Assembly: GCF_000003605.2 (NCBI RefSeq)
Contig: NW_003142802.1
Span: forward strand, 289,892 to 316,268
Source of the DNA: Saccoglossus kowalevskii
Taxonomy: Eukaryota; Hemichordata; Enteropneusta; Harrimaniidae
Direction of reading: 5' to 3'
DNA: 26,377 nt
This document shows positions 1 through 9,094 of this stretch, in pieces. The position numbers and the translations under genes are program-made. The notes beneath the pieces were generated by a model, which searched no databases, had not been told where the DNA came from, and saw nothing but the letters and a program-made list of their open reading frames with translations. How positions within the stretch are numbered: the stretch's first letter is position 1; each line of letters opens with the position of its first letter.

Positions 1-95
1 TGTAACGTTAAAAAATAATTAAAATAAATAATAATAATAATAATTATAGTAAATAATTAAAATAAATAATAATAATTATATAAAAAAAAAATTTA
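1..95. repeat. AT-rich simple repeat (AAT-type)
   Basis: Runs of AATAATAAT and AATAATTAAAATAAATAA occur twice, followed by an A-run. This is a low-complexity microsatellite. Confidence 0.8.
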
Positions 96-835
96 AAAAA
101 TTAAGCCAACCAGGATCTTATTTTAATCAGATTGTGCATATCATGACTGTGAACATCAAAACTAGAATCATGCAGTTTTAACATTACAATACAGGGTCCT
201 AAAGATAAGCTCCCAGTACACACATACAGTATGGAATTACACATTGCCAACCTAAGAGAATATATTTACAGTCTAGAGTGCAGTTATACATTCACAGTCT
301 AGTGAATATAGATTCGCTTAATTCTTCGAAATAGCGCCCCCTGTGTCAGGAATAAGCATATTTTGGATGCAATCACGGAGTATAATGTATGAATAATTTA
401 GCGTCTCTATAGTAACATGGCACAAGTTTCAATAGCGCATTGGTGACTAAAAAATATTTATTTTTAAAATGTAAAATTTATCAAAGTACTTGCATGTTCC
501 CATTGTGGTTGTCTCCTGGGTTTTGGAGGGGGCGGACATGAGAGCATTGAAAGCACTGCCAGATTTTGTAAAATTTGTAATTTAGTAGCTGCGAGATGAA
601 TTTCATTTCCTTCTTGTGTGTCCTGCTTATCATTGGCCGAGGGCGCAATTCATACCACATCACAGTGCATCCGAATGATTTCAAATTTCAATCTTTACTA
701 CGCTCCACAAACACTGTGTATTTTTATTTATATAATACACTAACTTGTATTATAACAAATTGACTTACAAACCAACAACGATTCAGATACAATAATATGG
801 AACCAATTTTATGTTATTTTCGTTCAACGTAATTA
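96..835. other. No recognised gene or repeat
   Basis: AT-rich non-coding sequence. The only notable open frame is on the - strand at 481-684 (67 codons). It has no splice context or recognisable motif and is treated as chance. Confidence 0.5.
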
Positions 836-1160
836 CAATATTTTTTTGTTCGTAAAACGTAAATTGAAAAAATAAATTCCGTAATTCTGTAATCACAGGC
901 TAGACGTACAACGTAATCAATCAAATGTTTTTTTCGTACACTGTAAAAATGTGTCATTTTTCTCGGTACGTACAAGAATGTACATCCAAATAAAAAAAGT
1001 CGTAAAGAATAATCCAGGGAAATTACATTTTCACAACTGTAAAACGACTAGATGACATAATTCACTGCAAAATTCAATTTTCACTGTAAACTGTAAAAAC
1101 GTCTTTTTTTCCTTGTAAATTGTAAAAAGCCATTTTTATTTCCCGTAAAACTGTACCAGC
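836..1160. repeat. Degenerate repeat built from a recurring GTAAA-type motif
   Basis: The motif CGTAAA or TGTAAA, often doubled as GTAAACTGTAAAAA and followed by a T-rich tract ending in TCC or TCGG, recurs at least seven times at irregular 25-60 bp spacing (for example near 852, 940, 1000, 1040, 1090, 1120 and 1145). The stretch ends in a C-rich segment at about 1160-1185. It looks like an old, diverged tandem repeat or the internal part of a transposable element; its type is unknown. Confidence 0.5.
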
Positions 1161-1779
1161 TACCCCCAGTTGCCTCCCCTCTACAGGGCTATACGAACGT
1201 GTCAACATGTGTATTATTTTAAAGGCGAACATATCAATCCCTGAGATTGCACCATAAGAATCAGTGGATGTAGTTATCTACATTGGTTACACATTTCATG
1301 TCAGGTTTACTATTGTAATTGTCATCAATTTGAGTAGAATGATATAAAATTATGCTTGTGTCTTAAGTTCCGGTCGTCATGTTTTCAGTCTATGTTACAG
1401 TTCATTTTCAATGATTTTTGTCATCACCACTATGCCACAGTTACTCTGTAATAGATAAAGGCCGTATGATCAGATATCAGGCTTTCTAAACTATTAATAT
1501 GTGAACATATGCTAGACTATATTTGATGTCATACGTACCGAGATCTTTATTATAGCTTTGGCCATATTAGCACCAGAGAACAAACCAATGAACTCGCTGG
1601 TAGTGTGTTCAAATCTTACAGTAACGTCTTCTTTGTATTTCAGTTTTCCCTTAAATAGAATGTTGAATTTATAGCACTATATATAACCATCATTGTATTA
1701 CATATTGGATTTATAGTATAATATAAGGAAATCATTATATGAGCTTATTACGATGATACTGCAAAGTATGCACGAAGAC
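1161..1779. other. No recognised gene or repeat
   Basis: Non-coding AT-rich sequence with no open frame of note, no inverted repeat I could pair, and no splice-site context. Confidence 0.5.
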
Positions 1780-2644
1780 AGTTCAGATCCGTGGTACATC
1801 GTGGCCATTCCAGGATGTAAACTCATTCTTACAAATAAATAAATACAACATTAGTATATTAGGCCCATTTTATATGATATTTCAATCGTGTGCATGCGAC
1901 GCAAAACTTAATATATTGCCAAATATTTTGATTTTAATTATTTTCATGAGATAGCAAATTTAGTATTTTTTGGCAAATTTTTAATTCATTATCAGTATCA
2001 GTGTGTTTAAATTTCCGCGAATTAACATTATGGCATTTTACGTCTGTCAAATAACGGCCAAATAAATACGTGGAATCATTAATTACTAAGGACCTGGCGT
2101 AGAATTGGAAATTACTCCAAATAAACAAATGTCCAATTCGGGAACAGGATAATAGTATATTTGGTTATTGGTGAAATAGTAGGGCGCCACCAGACGGACT
2201 GGCTTAGCAAGAAGAGTCTCTCATGAAGTTGACGCTGATTGTACACAAAGGAAGCAGCACATCCCGCCATTGGATGGTGGCACATCGTGTATGTGGTGTT
2301 TACAAAGGACGTGCAGATGATCCGTGGTTCATCGTGACCAATAATAAAATTATTGGTTGTCCAACTGTGGGCGTGTCTTTTATTTCTGTGCTAAATGTGC
2401 AACACCAAAGTCCCGCCATTTATTTCTCATGGTTGTTCAACCATAGTCGTCTGCACTAGTATCGCGAGTTCTAAGTTTGGTTTACTCAGTGTTTACTATG
2501 TTGGTAAAACCGCGCAAATTCATTTTACCGCCACTTTACAGCGGTTTTCACACAGACATCAGTTAATTCCGTTACCCAATGGCTGAAGCAATTTCACATC
2601 GACCAGACACGCCCCAAAACAGATGACGAGATTTGACAGGATCG

Positions 2645-2667
2645 GCCAATGCGCATGCGTATAAAAC
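2645..2667 (+). promoter_or_regulatory. CCAAT / NRF1-like / TATA cluster inside the 1.13-kb element
   Basis: Within about 23 bases lie GGCCAAT, the palindromic TGCGCATGCG (NRF1-like) and TATAAAA. This resembles a compact core promoter directed to the right, though no coding frame follows within the element. It may be a relic of the parental transposon promoter or a chance cluster. Confidence 0.35.
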
Positions 2668-2700
2668 AGCTGGTATTAATATCCTAATTTCCTAATAACG

Positions 2701-2727
2701 TATTTTGCACTCGTACAATGCAAAATA
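2701..2727. other. Perfect 9-bp inverted repeat (hairpin) in the 1.13-kb element
   Basis: TATTTTGCA and TGCAAAATA pair across a 9-base loop, just downstream of the TATA-like site. The stem is AT-rich and not followed by a T-run; role unknown. Confidence 0.5.
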
Positions 2728-2922
2728 TACATATTTGATTAGGTTGGTTGGCCATCAAGTACCATCCTATGGCACCCAATTCATATATCACCAATACCAT
2801 AGTACAGAGTTATGTTAACAGCGAGTCACAAATATGAATATTATACTAAATTTTTATTGAATTAATTGTAAGGATGAGATTACATTGTGAAATAGCCATG
2901 ATGTACCACGGATCAGTTCAGC

Positions 2923-3367
2923 ATATCTGATTCATCTGCTTACTGAGTATCTGATTCATCTGTGTATTGAGTATCTGATTCATCTGTGTACTGAGTATCT
3001 TATTCATCTGTTTACTGAGTATCTGATTCATCAGTTTACTGAGTATCTGATTCATCTGTGTACTGAGTATCTGATTCATCTGTGTACTGAGTATCTGACT
3101 CATCTGTGTACTGAGTATCTGATTCATCTGTGTACTGAGTATCTGATTCATCTGTTTACTGGGTATCTAATTCATCTCTTTACTGAGTATCTGATCCATC
3201 TGTGTACTGAGTATCTGACTCATCTGTGTACTGAGTATCTGATTCATCTGTGTACTGAGTATCTGATTCATCTGTTTACTGGGTATCTAATTCATCTCTT
3301 TACTGAGTATCTGATCCATCTGTGTACTGAGTATCTGATTCATCTGTTTACTGAGTATCTGATTCAT
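2923..3367. repeat. 24-bp minisatellite with 120-bp higher-order repeat
   Basis: About 18.5 copies of a 24-bp unit (core GATTCATCTGTGTACTGAGT). Unit variants recur in the same order: positions 3077-3218 are identical to 3197-3338, so blocks of five units (120 bp) were duplicated recently. Because 24 is a multiple of three, the - strand reads as repeating MNQILSTQ, but there is no start, splice or flanking coding context, so I do not call a gene. Confidence 0.95.
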
Positions 3368-3952
3368 GTAAAAGACCTCTCAAAGTTAAAAATACATCAA
3401 GGCCATAATATTTCACTCAAATGCTTTACTTGTCATGCATGGTTCGGACACTATATAACTAGGGACAACCCAACGTTGGTATAAGTAGTCATGTGATAAT
3501 GTTCATAGAAATGTAAAGAACATCCCCCACACAACTACAACATCCATGTCGTGTCATTGTGACACATATTCAGGTTTTCTTTATAAATAGTACGAGTAAA
3601 TGAAAGTACGTTTTGACCATTTTAGTTTAGTTTTTTACCATGTGGTTTGTTCATACAATTGTGACATTTCAGTCTCAATATTATCTTGATACCGTTACAG
3701 TACTTGTCTGTATGTAAATTTCAAATTTAAATCGTTGTAATATACCGCGTTCTCTGCAGTCCCAGATTAACGATTACAACTCAATAATATTGTTAAACGT
3801 TGATCACTATGACGTTTGAGTCGATTTTGGATCACCAGTATCTCACGAAATGCTGAAAATGATATATTGAGATGATGCTGAAGACGACAATGTTGCCCGA
3901 TGATCATAATCACGATCTCCAGTCACAACGAAACACGCTTATTGTATCCGAG
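3368..3952. other. No recognised gene or repeat
   Basis: AT-rich non-coding sequence between the minisatellite and the foldback-like element. No paired inverted repeats or coding signal found. Confidence 0.5.
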
Positions 3953-4106
3953 GTATGTAAATGTGTCGAAATGGACATAGTGCGAGTGGTTAGTGCTAGT
4001 AGCACTAATCCGAAAAACTACTAGATCTAGTGCAAAAATGGCACTAGATCTAGTGCTAAAATGTACATAGTGTGAGTGGCATTGATATCGCGTTGTCAAC
4101 GACGTC
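3953..4106 (+). repeat. Left inverted arm of the foldback-like element
   Basis: 154 bp with two palindromic 23-bp-type units, one of them diverged (a C is lost in the first). A near-palindrome TAGTGCTAGTAGCACTA precedes the units, as in the right arm. Confidence 0.75.
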
Positions 4107-5486
4107 AAGACATCCCGTAATTTTCTGAAAATAAATTAATATTTACGTAAAATTGTTGTATCTCTCATTCATTGGAAATGTGCTACAGTGGGAAAATTGA
4201 GAATGTCATTGTCCAATTTTGTCGTAGTAGACCGTTGGAACAACGCGATCGGCCGGGAAACTAGCTGAAACAGTGAAACTGCGGGTCGAACTTCGTAATT
4301 TTTACAAATTGTGAATAGATATACTGTATGAAATGATATTGTGAGGAAGTTTGTGTTTTCAACTTTGGCGAATGGAAACTTTTTGTAAATGGTGGAATTC
4401 AGCGTTGATTTTTTTTTTTTTAAATCGCTAATGTACCGTTTTATTTCTGGTCGGCGCCACACTTAATGAAAATAGATCTTCGAAAATGAAATTATGATGC
4501 CATATATGAACTAAATGAAAAATTGGTATACTCCTAGTCTAAGTCCCGGGTCCCTGTAAAGCTCTGTGGATTTTGTGTGTACTGCGACCTGTGAATAGGC
4601 ATATACATATTCACGTAATCCTGTTGTTACATTGTATCATGGAGGAACTAACGGAATATGATGTAACCTCGCCGATTTTTTAACGTGACCATATTATATA
4701 CGTCTAGACACTTTCTCTGCAATAATATTGTTTAGGAGCCCTTAGGATTTTTTGTTGTAGACTCTCGAAATCTTGTTCTTGTTGCAGTTGCTAATAATCA
4801 AACATGTGAAGAAACAAGTTCGTCTGTTGAATTTCCGGTTGTGAAATACGTATTTTAACCCTTCACAGCTAAACAAACCCAGTGTATGGTCGCGTTAAAA
4901 AAATGGGACCAAGAAGTCGTCCAGGGCGATTTTCGGCAGTTTTTAAATTTATTTTTTAAAACATTTTGTCGTAATTTATCGGACATTTCAATCGTTATTG
5001 ACGCCTAAATCTGCCTATTTAAGTTTTTATTCAAGAGCGTCTTTATTGTAACTAGCGTAAGCTCCGTTTGGACAAAGAGCTGTTATCACTGCAAACAATG
5101 TTAAATTATTCTTCTTATGCTAAGTTCATCTTTGAAAACAACTATTTTTTTATTTAAAAAAATCATGCCATTTTCCCATCAAAATCCAAGCTAAAAGAGC
5201 GTACTACAACATCGGCAAATCTCAACCGCGTTGCGTTCAATAACATTAACATATTTAAATGAGCTATGGTGATTTGAACGCGTTGGCATCATCCAGCATT
5301 TTGATTGGTTAATTAGCGGTTTGACCTATTAGCTCAACTTACGCAAGAGAAACAAGACGGATACCCTACCGCATGGAGCGTTTATATGCGATCGGAATCA
5401 TTTGCTTACGATGAAACTAAGTTGAATTTTATTTGAATCAACGAATTTATTTTTTGTGCGTTATTTTAATCACTACTGAGTAATAT

Positions 5487-5888
5487 CAGAGGTACATTAC
5501 TTGGGGTTTGTAGCTACGGTGACATGATACCAAGATCCCGTCACAATCTCGCTCTCGCATAAGCGTTCCAACTCAGAAAAAATGCGAATGCGCATGCCCG
5601 AGGTAACTAGGATACTGGGATGTCCAGGTGGATCAAAATAGCTGCCCACGATATGACGGATTACGAGAACTATATTTTCTGTACATTTTCGATGTATTAC
5701 ATTTTTCACTATGATGGTGACAAGAAAAGTTTATTTTTTTCATTACAAACCTTGAACATTGATATGCGTCATGTCAGAAGGTCGTAGCCTCAGTCTCGCT
5801 ATCTACAAGAAGAGACTTGAATGGGATCTTGACATGATGTCACCATACAGTACTATGCGAGTTGCAAACCCCAAGTAATGTACCTCTG
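5487..5888. mobile_element. hAT-like MITE nested in the foldback-like element (402 bp)
   Basis: Terminal inverted repeats are identical for 24 bases, starting CAGAGGTACATTACTTGGGG. After a gap they resume with similarity around GGTGACATSATR and AAGATCCC. A perfect 7-bp direct duplication GTAATAT flanks it (5480-5486 and 5889-5895). The CAGAG start is typical of hAT elements, whose duplications are normally 8 bp, so the 7-bp length is a slight misfit. No coding capacity; the open frames at 5497-5709 and 5840-6064 are shadows of the ends. Confidence 0.85.
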
Positions 5889-6415
5889 GTAATATTCAAC
5901 GTTTGTGAAACGTAGCATGTCCGGATTGAGCATCTGTGATCGCTTGCTGCTACGCAGTTGTGTTCGTTTTTATTAGAAACGTCGTTTAAAAATATACTTT
6001 TGTTACCAATAAAATAAAAACAAATGTATTTGAAAAATGACACTGGGCGACACTGTAATGACATTCCAGGTGGCCTACTTTTTAGTTCAGCAAGAATTAT
6101 TAATTATTGTTAATTCTGCAATAGTTTTTTTCGTCTTGGGTGGCCCAACTGACGGCGTAGAAAGTCTGTGTAGTTGAGTACAATGAAAATTTCCCCCCAA
6201 AATATTTGATAATTATTTTTTGAAATTTTGAACCCCAAATAAGCGCCCATCACCCGCGAAATCCCCAGGGCGATTTTTCGGATGGCCGAATTTACGGCAG
6301 AATCCGGTATTATATAAAGAAAGTATTATTATGGACATCTCGCTCATATTGCCGATGTTTAATACTGTTTGTAGTTTGCATATGAAAGTGGTTGTTGATG
6401 CCCCTCCTATTATTC

Positions 6416-6615
6416 GACGTCGTTGACAATGCGAAAACAATGCCACTCGCACTGTGCACATTTTAGCACTAGATCTAGTGCCATTTTAGCACTAGATCTA
6501 GTGCCATTTTAGCGCTAGATCTAGTGCCATTTTAGCACTAGATATAGTACTTTTTCGGATTAGTGCTACTAGCACTAGCCACTCGCACTACGCCCATTTC
6601 GACACATTTACATAC
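6416..6615 (-). repeat. Right inverted arm of the foldback-like element
   Basis: 200 bp with four palindromic units. One is changed to GCGCTAGATCTAGTGC and the outermost to ACTAGATATAGT. It is the reverse complement of the left arm apart from two extra units and scattered substitutions. Confidence 0.75.
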
Positions 6616-7199
6616 ATGTCACGTGTATCCTTATGTCTTTTTACGAGTATATATGTATAGTATAGTATATTTTATTTGGCACGAAATAATGCATTGAATT
6701 ACATTATCTATGGTCAATAAACATACAACAACAAGAAGAAACAAACATCAATAACAAATAAAACAATAAGTAAGCAAAGAAATATGTATATATGCACTCC
6801 TAACATATACCAACAGTTGTACTTCCCTCCTCGACTGATTCGGGATTCCTCAAGCACGCCACCAACGTCAGTAATCAGTCAAAGCTTGGAGAAAGCCTGA
6901 ATGCTGACGGAAGAGGGGTGAACACGGGGTTGACGGATGCATAATATTTCATGCGGGTACATCATAATGCAACACACGAAAAAAAATTCCAATCACTAAT
7001 TTAAATACTGCCGATGCATATTTTCATTTTTTCCATGAGGTTGTTGTTTGTATTTTTTTTCCTAATTGGTTATACTAGTCTTATAATGTTTTTGAGACAT
7101 TATTTTTTTCATTGATTTTTGTAATGAGACGAATGATTTTTTTAAAGAAATAACATTTATTATACTACCATAATTTCCACATAATGAAATTAATACAAT
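6616..7199. other. No gene recognised; low-complexity and possible repeat tail
   Basis: A TATAGTATAGTATA stretch (about 6656-6672) is followed by an A- and CAA-rich segment (6715-6780), which could be the reversed tail of an old retroelement, but nothing confirms it. The rest is AT-rich with T-runs. Confidence 0.35.
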
Positions 7200-7581
7200 A
7201 TGAATATTCATTTATTATCGAGTGTGCCGCTTCCTAGCAACTTTGGCGTTACGGTTGTTCTGTTTTCCTCCCACCGGAAAAAAAAAATTTTAAAGGAGGA
7301 CTTATTTTAAATAAAATACTTAGAATATCTGCTCTTAACGCTTCGGGTATTCATACATTGTTATAAATCGTAAATATGTGCCTTCTAAGATTTTATTGGG
7401 TTTAAAACGACCTTGCAGTCATGGGTCTTGTGCTTTATTTGAGGCTGTTATGTTTACCGGTAACACCTTTCCTGTTCATTATATTCGTCGAAGCGAATCG
7501 AGTCATTCAACAACATGGCTGCCAAACGGATAGGAGTTATTGCACGTTCGCGGACAATTTGTTGACAGCCATGCCACTACC
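7200..7581 (+). promoter_or_regulatory. Presumed promoter and 5' UTR of the unidentified gene
   Basis: This is assigned by position only, just upstream of the Kozak ATG at 7582. CpG dinucleotides are somewhat more frequent than in the surrounding DNA. No clear TATA box is seen close to the start. A near-palindrome TTTACCGGTAAC at about 7454-7465 resembles a Grainyhead-type site, but this is weak evidence. An ATG at 7421 opens a hydrophobic frame that ends at 7618 without a usable exon boundary; I regard it as a chance frame. The transcription start cannot be placed from sequence. Confidence 0.3.
7514..7564 (+). other. Upstream open reading frame in the presumed 5' leader
   Basis: ATG in a good context (CAACATGG) opens a 16-codon frame beginning MAAKRIGVIA and stops 17 bases before the proposed main start. 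A second short frame (7571-7618, beginning MPLPWIILAP) overlaps the main start in another frame. If both lie in the mature leader they would reduce initiation at 7582. Alternatively the transcript may start downstream of them, or 7514 could belong to a different first exon. No RNA evidence is available. Confidence 0.35.
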
Positions 7582-7699
7582 ATGGATAATTCTAGCTCCG
7601 ATCGCAGCCCACGGTTAAGTGAAAGTGTTGCAAGTTCATGGCTGAGAATCTGTGAGAACGAATGTGGCTCGTTTTCTGGAGCGAACTTCAGTAATTTGA
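7582..7699 (+). CDS. First coding exon of an unidentified gene (partial CDS)
   Basis: The start is an ATG in a strong Kozak context (ACCATGG). The exon holds 39 codons plus one base and ends at the consensus donor A|GTAAGT. The encoded N-terminus starts MDNSSSDRSPRLSES and is serine-rich (11 of 39) and acidic, typical of a disordered N-terminal tail. There is a CxxxC pair (C24, C28) and no signal peptide or membrane segment. The exon ends in phase 1 with a lone A. The exon at 23524 begins with GT, so the joined codon would be AGT (Ser) and the frame stays open. I chose this ATG because the upstream ATGs at 7514 and 7571 open short frames that stop at 7564 and 7618. I do not recognise the protein. 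What is seen: Kozak, donor and phase. What is inferred: that this is the true first coding exon. Confidence 0.6.
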
Positions 7700-7773
7700 G
7701 TAAGTTTACTTGTTTTGGAACTTGCATTCTATCGAAGTTCGAATACAGTAATCGAGTTCGGTACTGCGTGTGA

Positions 7774-8932
7774 CACCGACGTGATCGCTAGACTGTCAAA
7801 CACACCATGAATTAATTAATATATTGATAGTTAAACAGAATAATTAATACTATTCCAAAATGATAAAAATGAAATGGCTAAATTTTAACAAATCATCGAA
7901 CTTTTTGGCATTCCCTGTTCCTGTCATTCGCGTGTAACGTTATGACAGCGAATTCTGTGTATTCGCGATGGAAAAGGCTCTGCCTTCTATTAACCATGTC
8001 AAGTAAATCAATTGAATTACTGCACGTCTTGCATGATTTAATATTGTGCCACTACGGCCCTGAATCATTTGATTGTTTTTGTCGTTAAGTCGTGTCTCAC
8101 GCTAGGAATCTCACGACATATATATTGCCCATAACCATGACCAAAGTCGCCATACATTTGCACAACTTCGAACACCGTCTTTCAACATTTTCAAGAATTA
8201 CTCGTAATCAACATTTTCGTTATTAAAATTTAGCAATTATTTTTCGAAGTTTATTACGTGTGTAAAAAATAAAGTCATCTGGCCGGGTGACTATGAACGC
8301 CATCAAACTCTGGGAAAGATTAATAAACTTGTTGTGAGCAAGTCTACTGTTGCTGTTGTACCGTGTCTAAGAGTGAGTCAGAGGAAAAAAGTCCTAAATA
8401 AAAAAAGTCCCGATAGAAGCTGGACCCATAACAAGTTGGAGTTGACATGTGACTATACAGATGCACTCACTAGACTTAAAAACTGTGACATTATTCCTCC
8501 ACAGACCCTAGAAATTTCTATAGGTTTGTTGAAATTCCTGTTGCATCATACAGCAAACAGTAGCTAAGTGGTACTCTGACGGAGTAGCCATAAGCCATGG
8601 CGTTGACAGGTTGTAATTGCCTATACAAAGTGGCTTTCCTTTCTTTGGCTATATTGGAGATTTTATTGTTCACTGTGTGGTTTGTACCTTTGTACAAATG
8701 CGCAGTGCAAGTTTGGTTTTGGTGAAATAATCTAAATTTTTAGATAAAAATATGCACATGCATTGACTTTGGAATACAATTTATCAGAACTGTTTTTTGT
8801 ATTTTTTCTGAAAATATTCTTGATTTTGTTGCTAGAATTTTGCAGTAGCTCAATTCATTTAATGTTTTTGAATTTAATATGTTATATCAGTGATACTTGT
8901 TGGATATATTTCATTGTAATGAAAAGTTTTAT
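7774..8932. other. Intron segment without recognised feature
   Basis: Non-coding. The open frame at 8334-8567 (77 codons, no ATG start) has no flanking splice signals and no recognisable motif. Confidence 0.45.
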
Positions 8933-8936
8933 TTAA

Positions 8937-9090
8937 AACGGGAGGATCGTCACCTGCGCACACACGGGAATTGAGTCCCAAGCAATGATAACACATGCTA
9001 AAAATGCAAAGGCTCATGGGTAGACACTTGTTTGTAAATAATGACACGCTATGGCCACCTGACGCATGCGTAGGTGACGACTCCCCCGCT
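8937..9090. mobile_element. TTAA-flanked MITE (154 bp)
   Basis: The ends are imperfect inverted repeats, AACGGGAGGATCGTCACCTG on the left and AGCGGGGGAGTCGTCACCTA read inward from the right. Both are flanked by TTAA (8933-8936, 9091-9094), the duplication used by piggyBac and Kolobok elements. A palindrome ACGCATGCGT sits near the right end. It is too short for any protein. Superfamily is inferred only from TTAA. Confidence 0.7.
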
Positions 9091-9094
9091 TTAA

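Larger units (their letters stand above)
1786..2914. mobile_element. Non-autonomous DNA transposon with GATCCGTGG termini (1129 bp)
   Basis: The ends are inverted repeats. Both read GATCCGTGGTACATC from outside in, and similarity continues for about 37 bases with several mismatches. The element is flanked by a perfect 6-bp direct duplication AGTTCA at 1780-1785 and 2915-2920, the mark of transposition. A further internal copy of the end motif lies at 2319 (GATCCGTGGTTCATCGTGAC). No transposase reading frame is present; the small open frames inside (such as 2223-2459) show no motif. A 6-bp duplication is unusual, reported for few superfamilies such as IS3EU or Dada, but I cannot assign a superfamily from the ends alone. 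Confidence 0.8.
3953..6615. mobile_element. Foldback-like element with long inverted arms (2.66 kb)
   Basis: The arms at 3953-4106 and 6416-6615 are inverted copies of each other. Both run from GTATGTAAATGTGTCGAAAT outside to TTGTCAACGACGTC or its near match inside. Each arm holds tandem copies of a 23-bp unit centred on the perfect palindrome GCACTAGATCTAGTGC. The right arm is 46 bp longer, exactly two units. The interior (4107-6415) has no coding frame of note and includes a nested MITE. I could not find a clear target-site duplication, so the outer limits are those of the inverted similarity. Two separate inserts of one short repeat in opposite orientation is the alternative. Confidence 0.65.

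Noticed and set aside
481-684. 67-codon frame on the - strand with a CCAAT-like site upstream
   Set aside because: No recognisable motif or donor; the length is within chance expectation over this window.
2918-3151. Open frame of repeating MNQILSTQ octapeptides on the - strand
   Set aside because: It is the 24-bp minisatellite read in frame; no splice sites, promoter or unique coding sequence adjoins it.
7421-7618. Hydrophobic, signal-peptide-like frame starting MGLVLYLRLL
   Set aside because: It stops at 7618 with no donor in frame and overlaps the better-supported exon at 7582-7699 in another frame.
8334-8567. 77-codon frame in the intron
   Set aside because: No ATG start, no flanking splice signals and no recognised motif.
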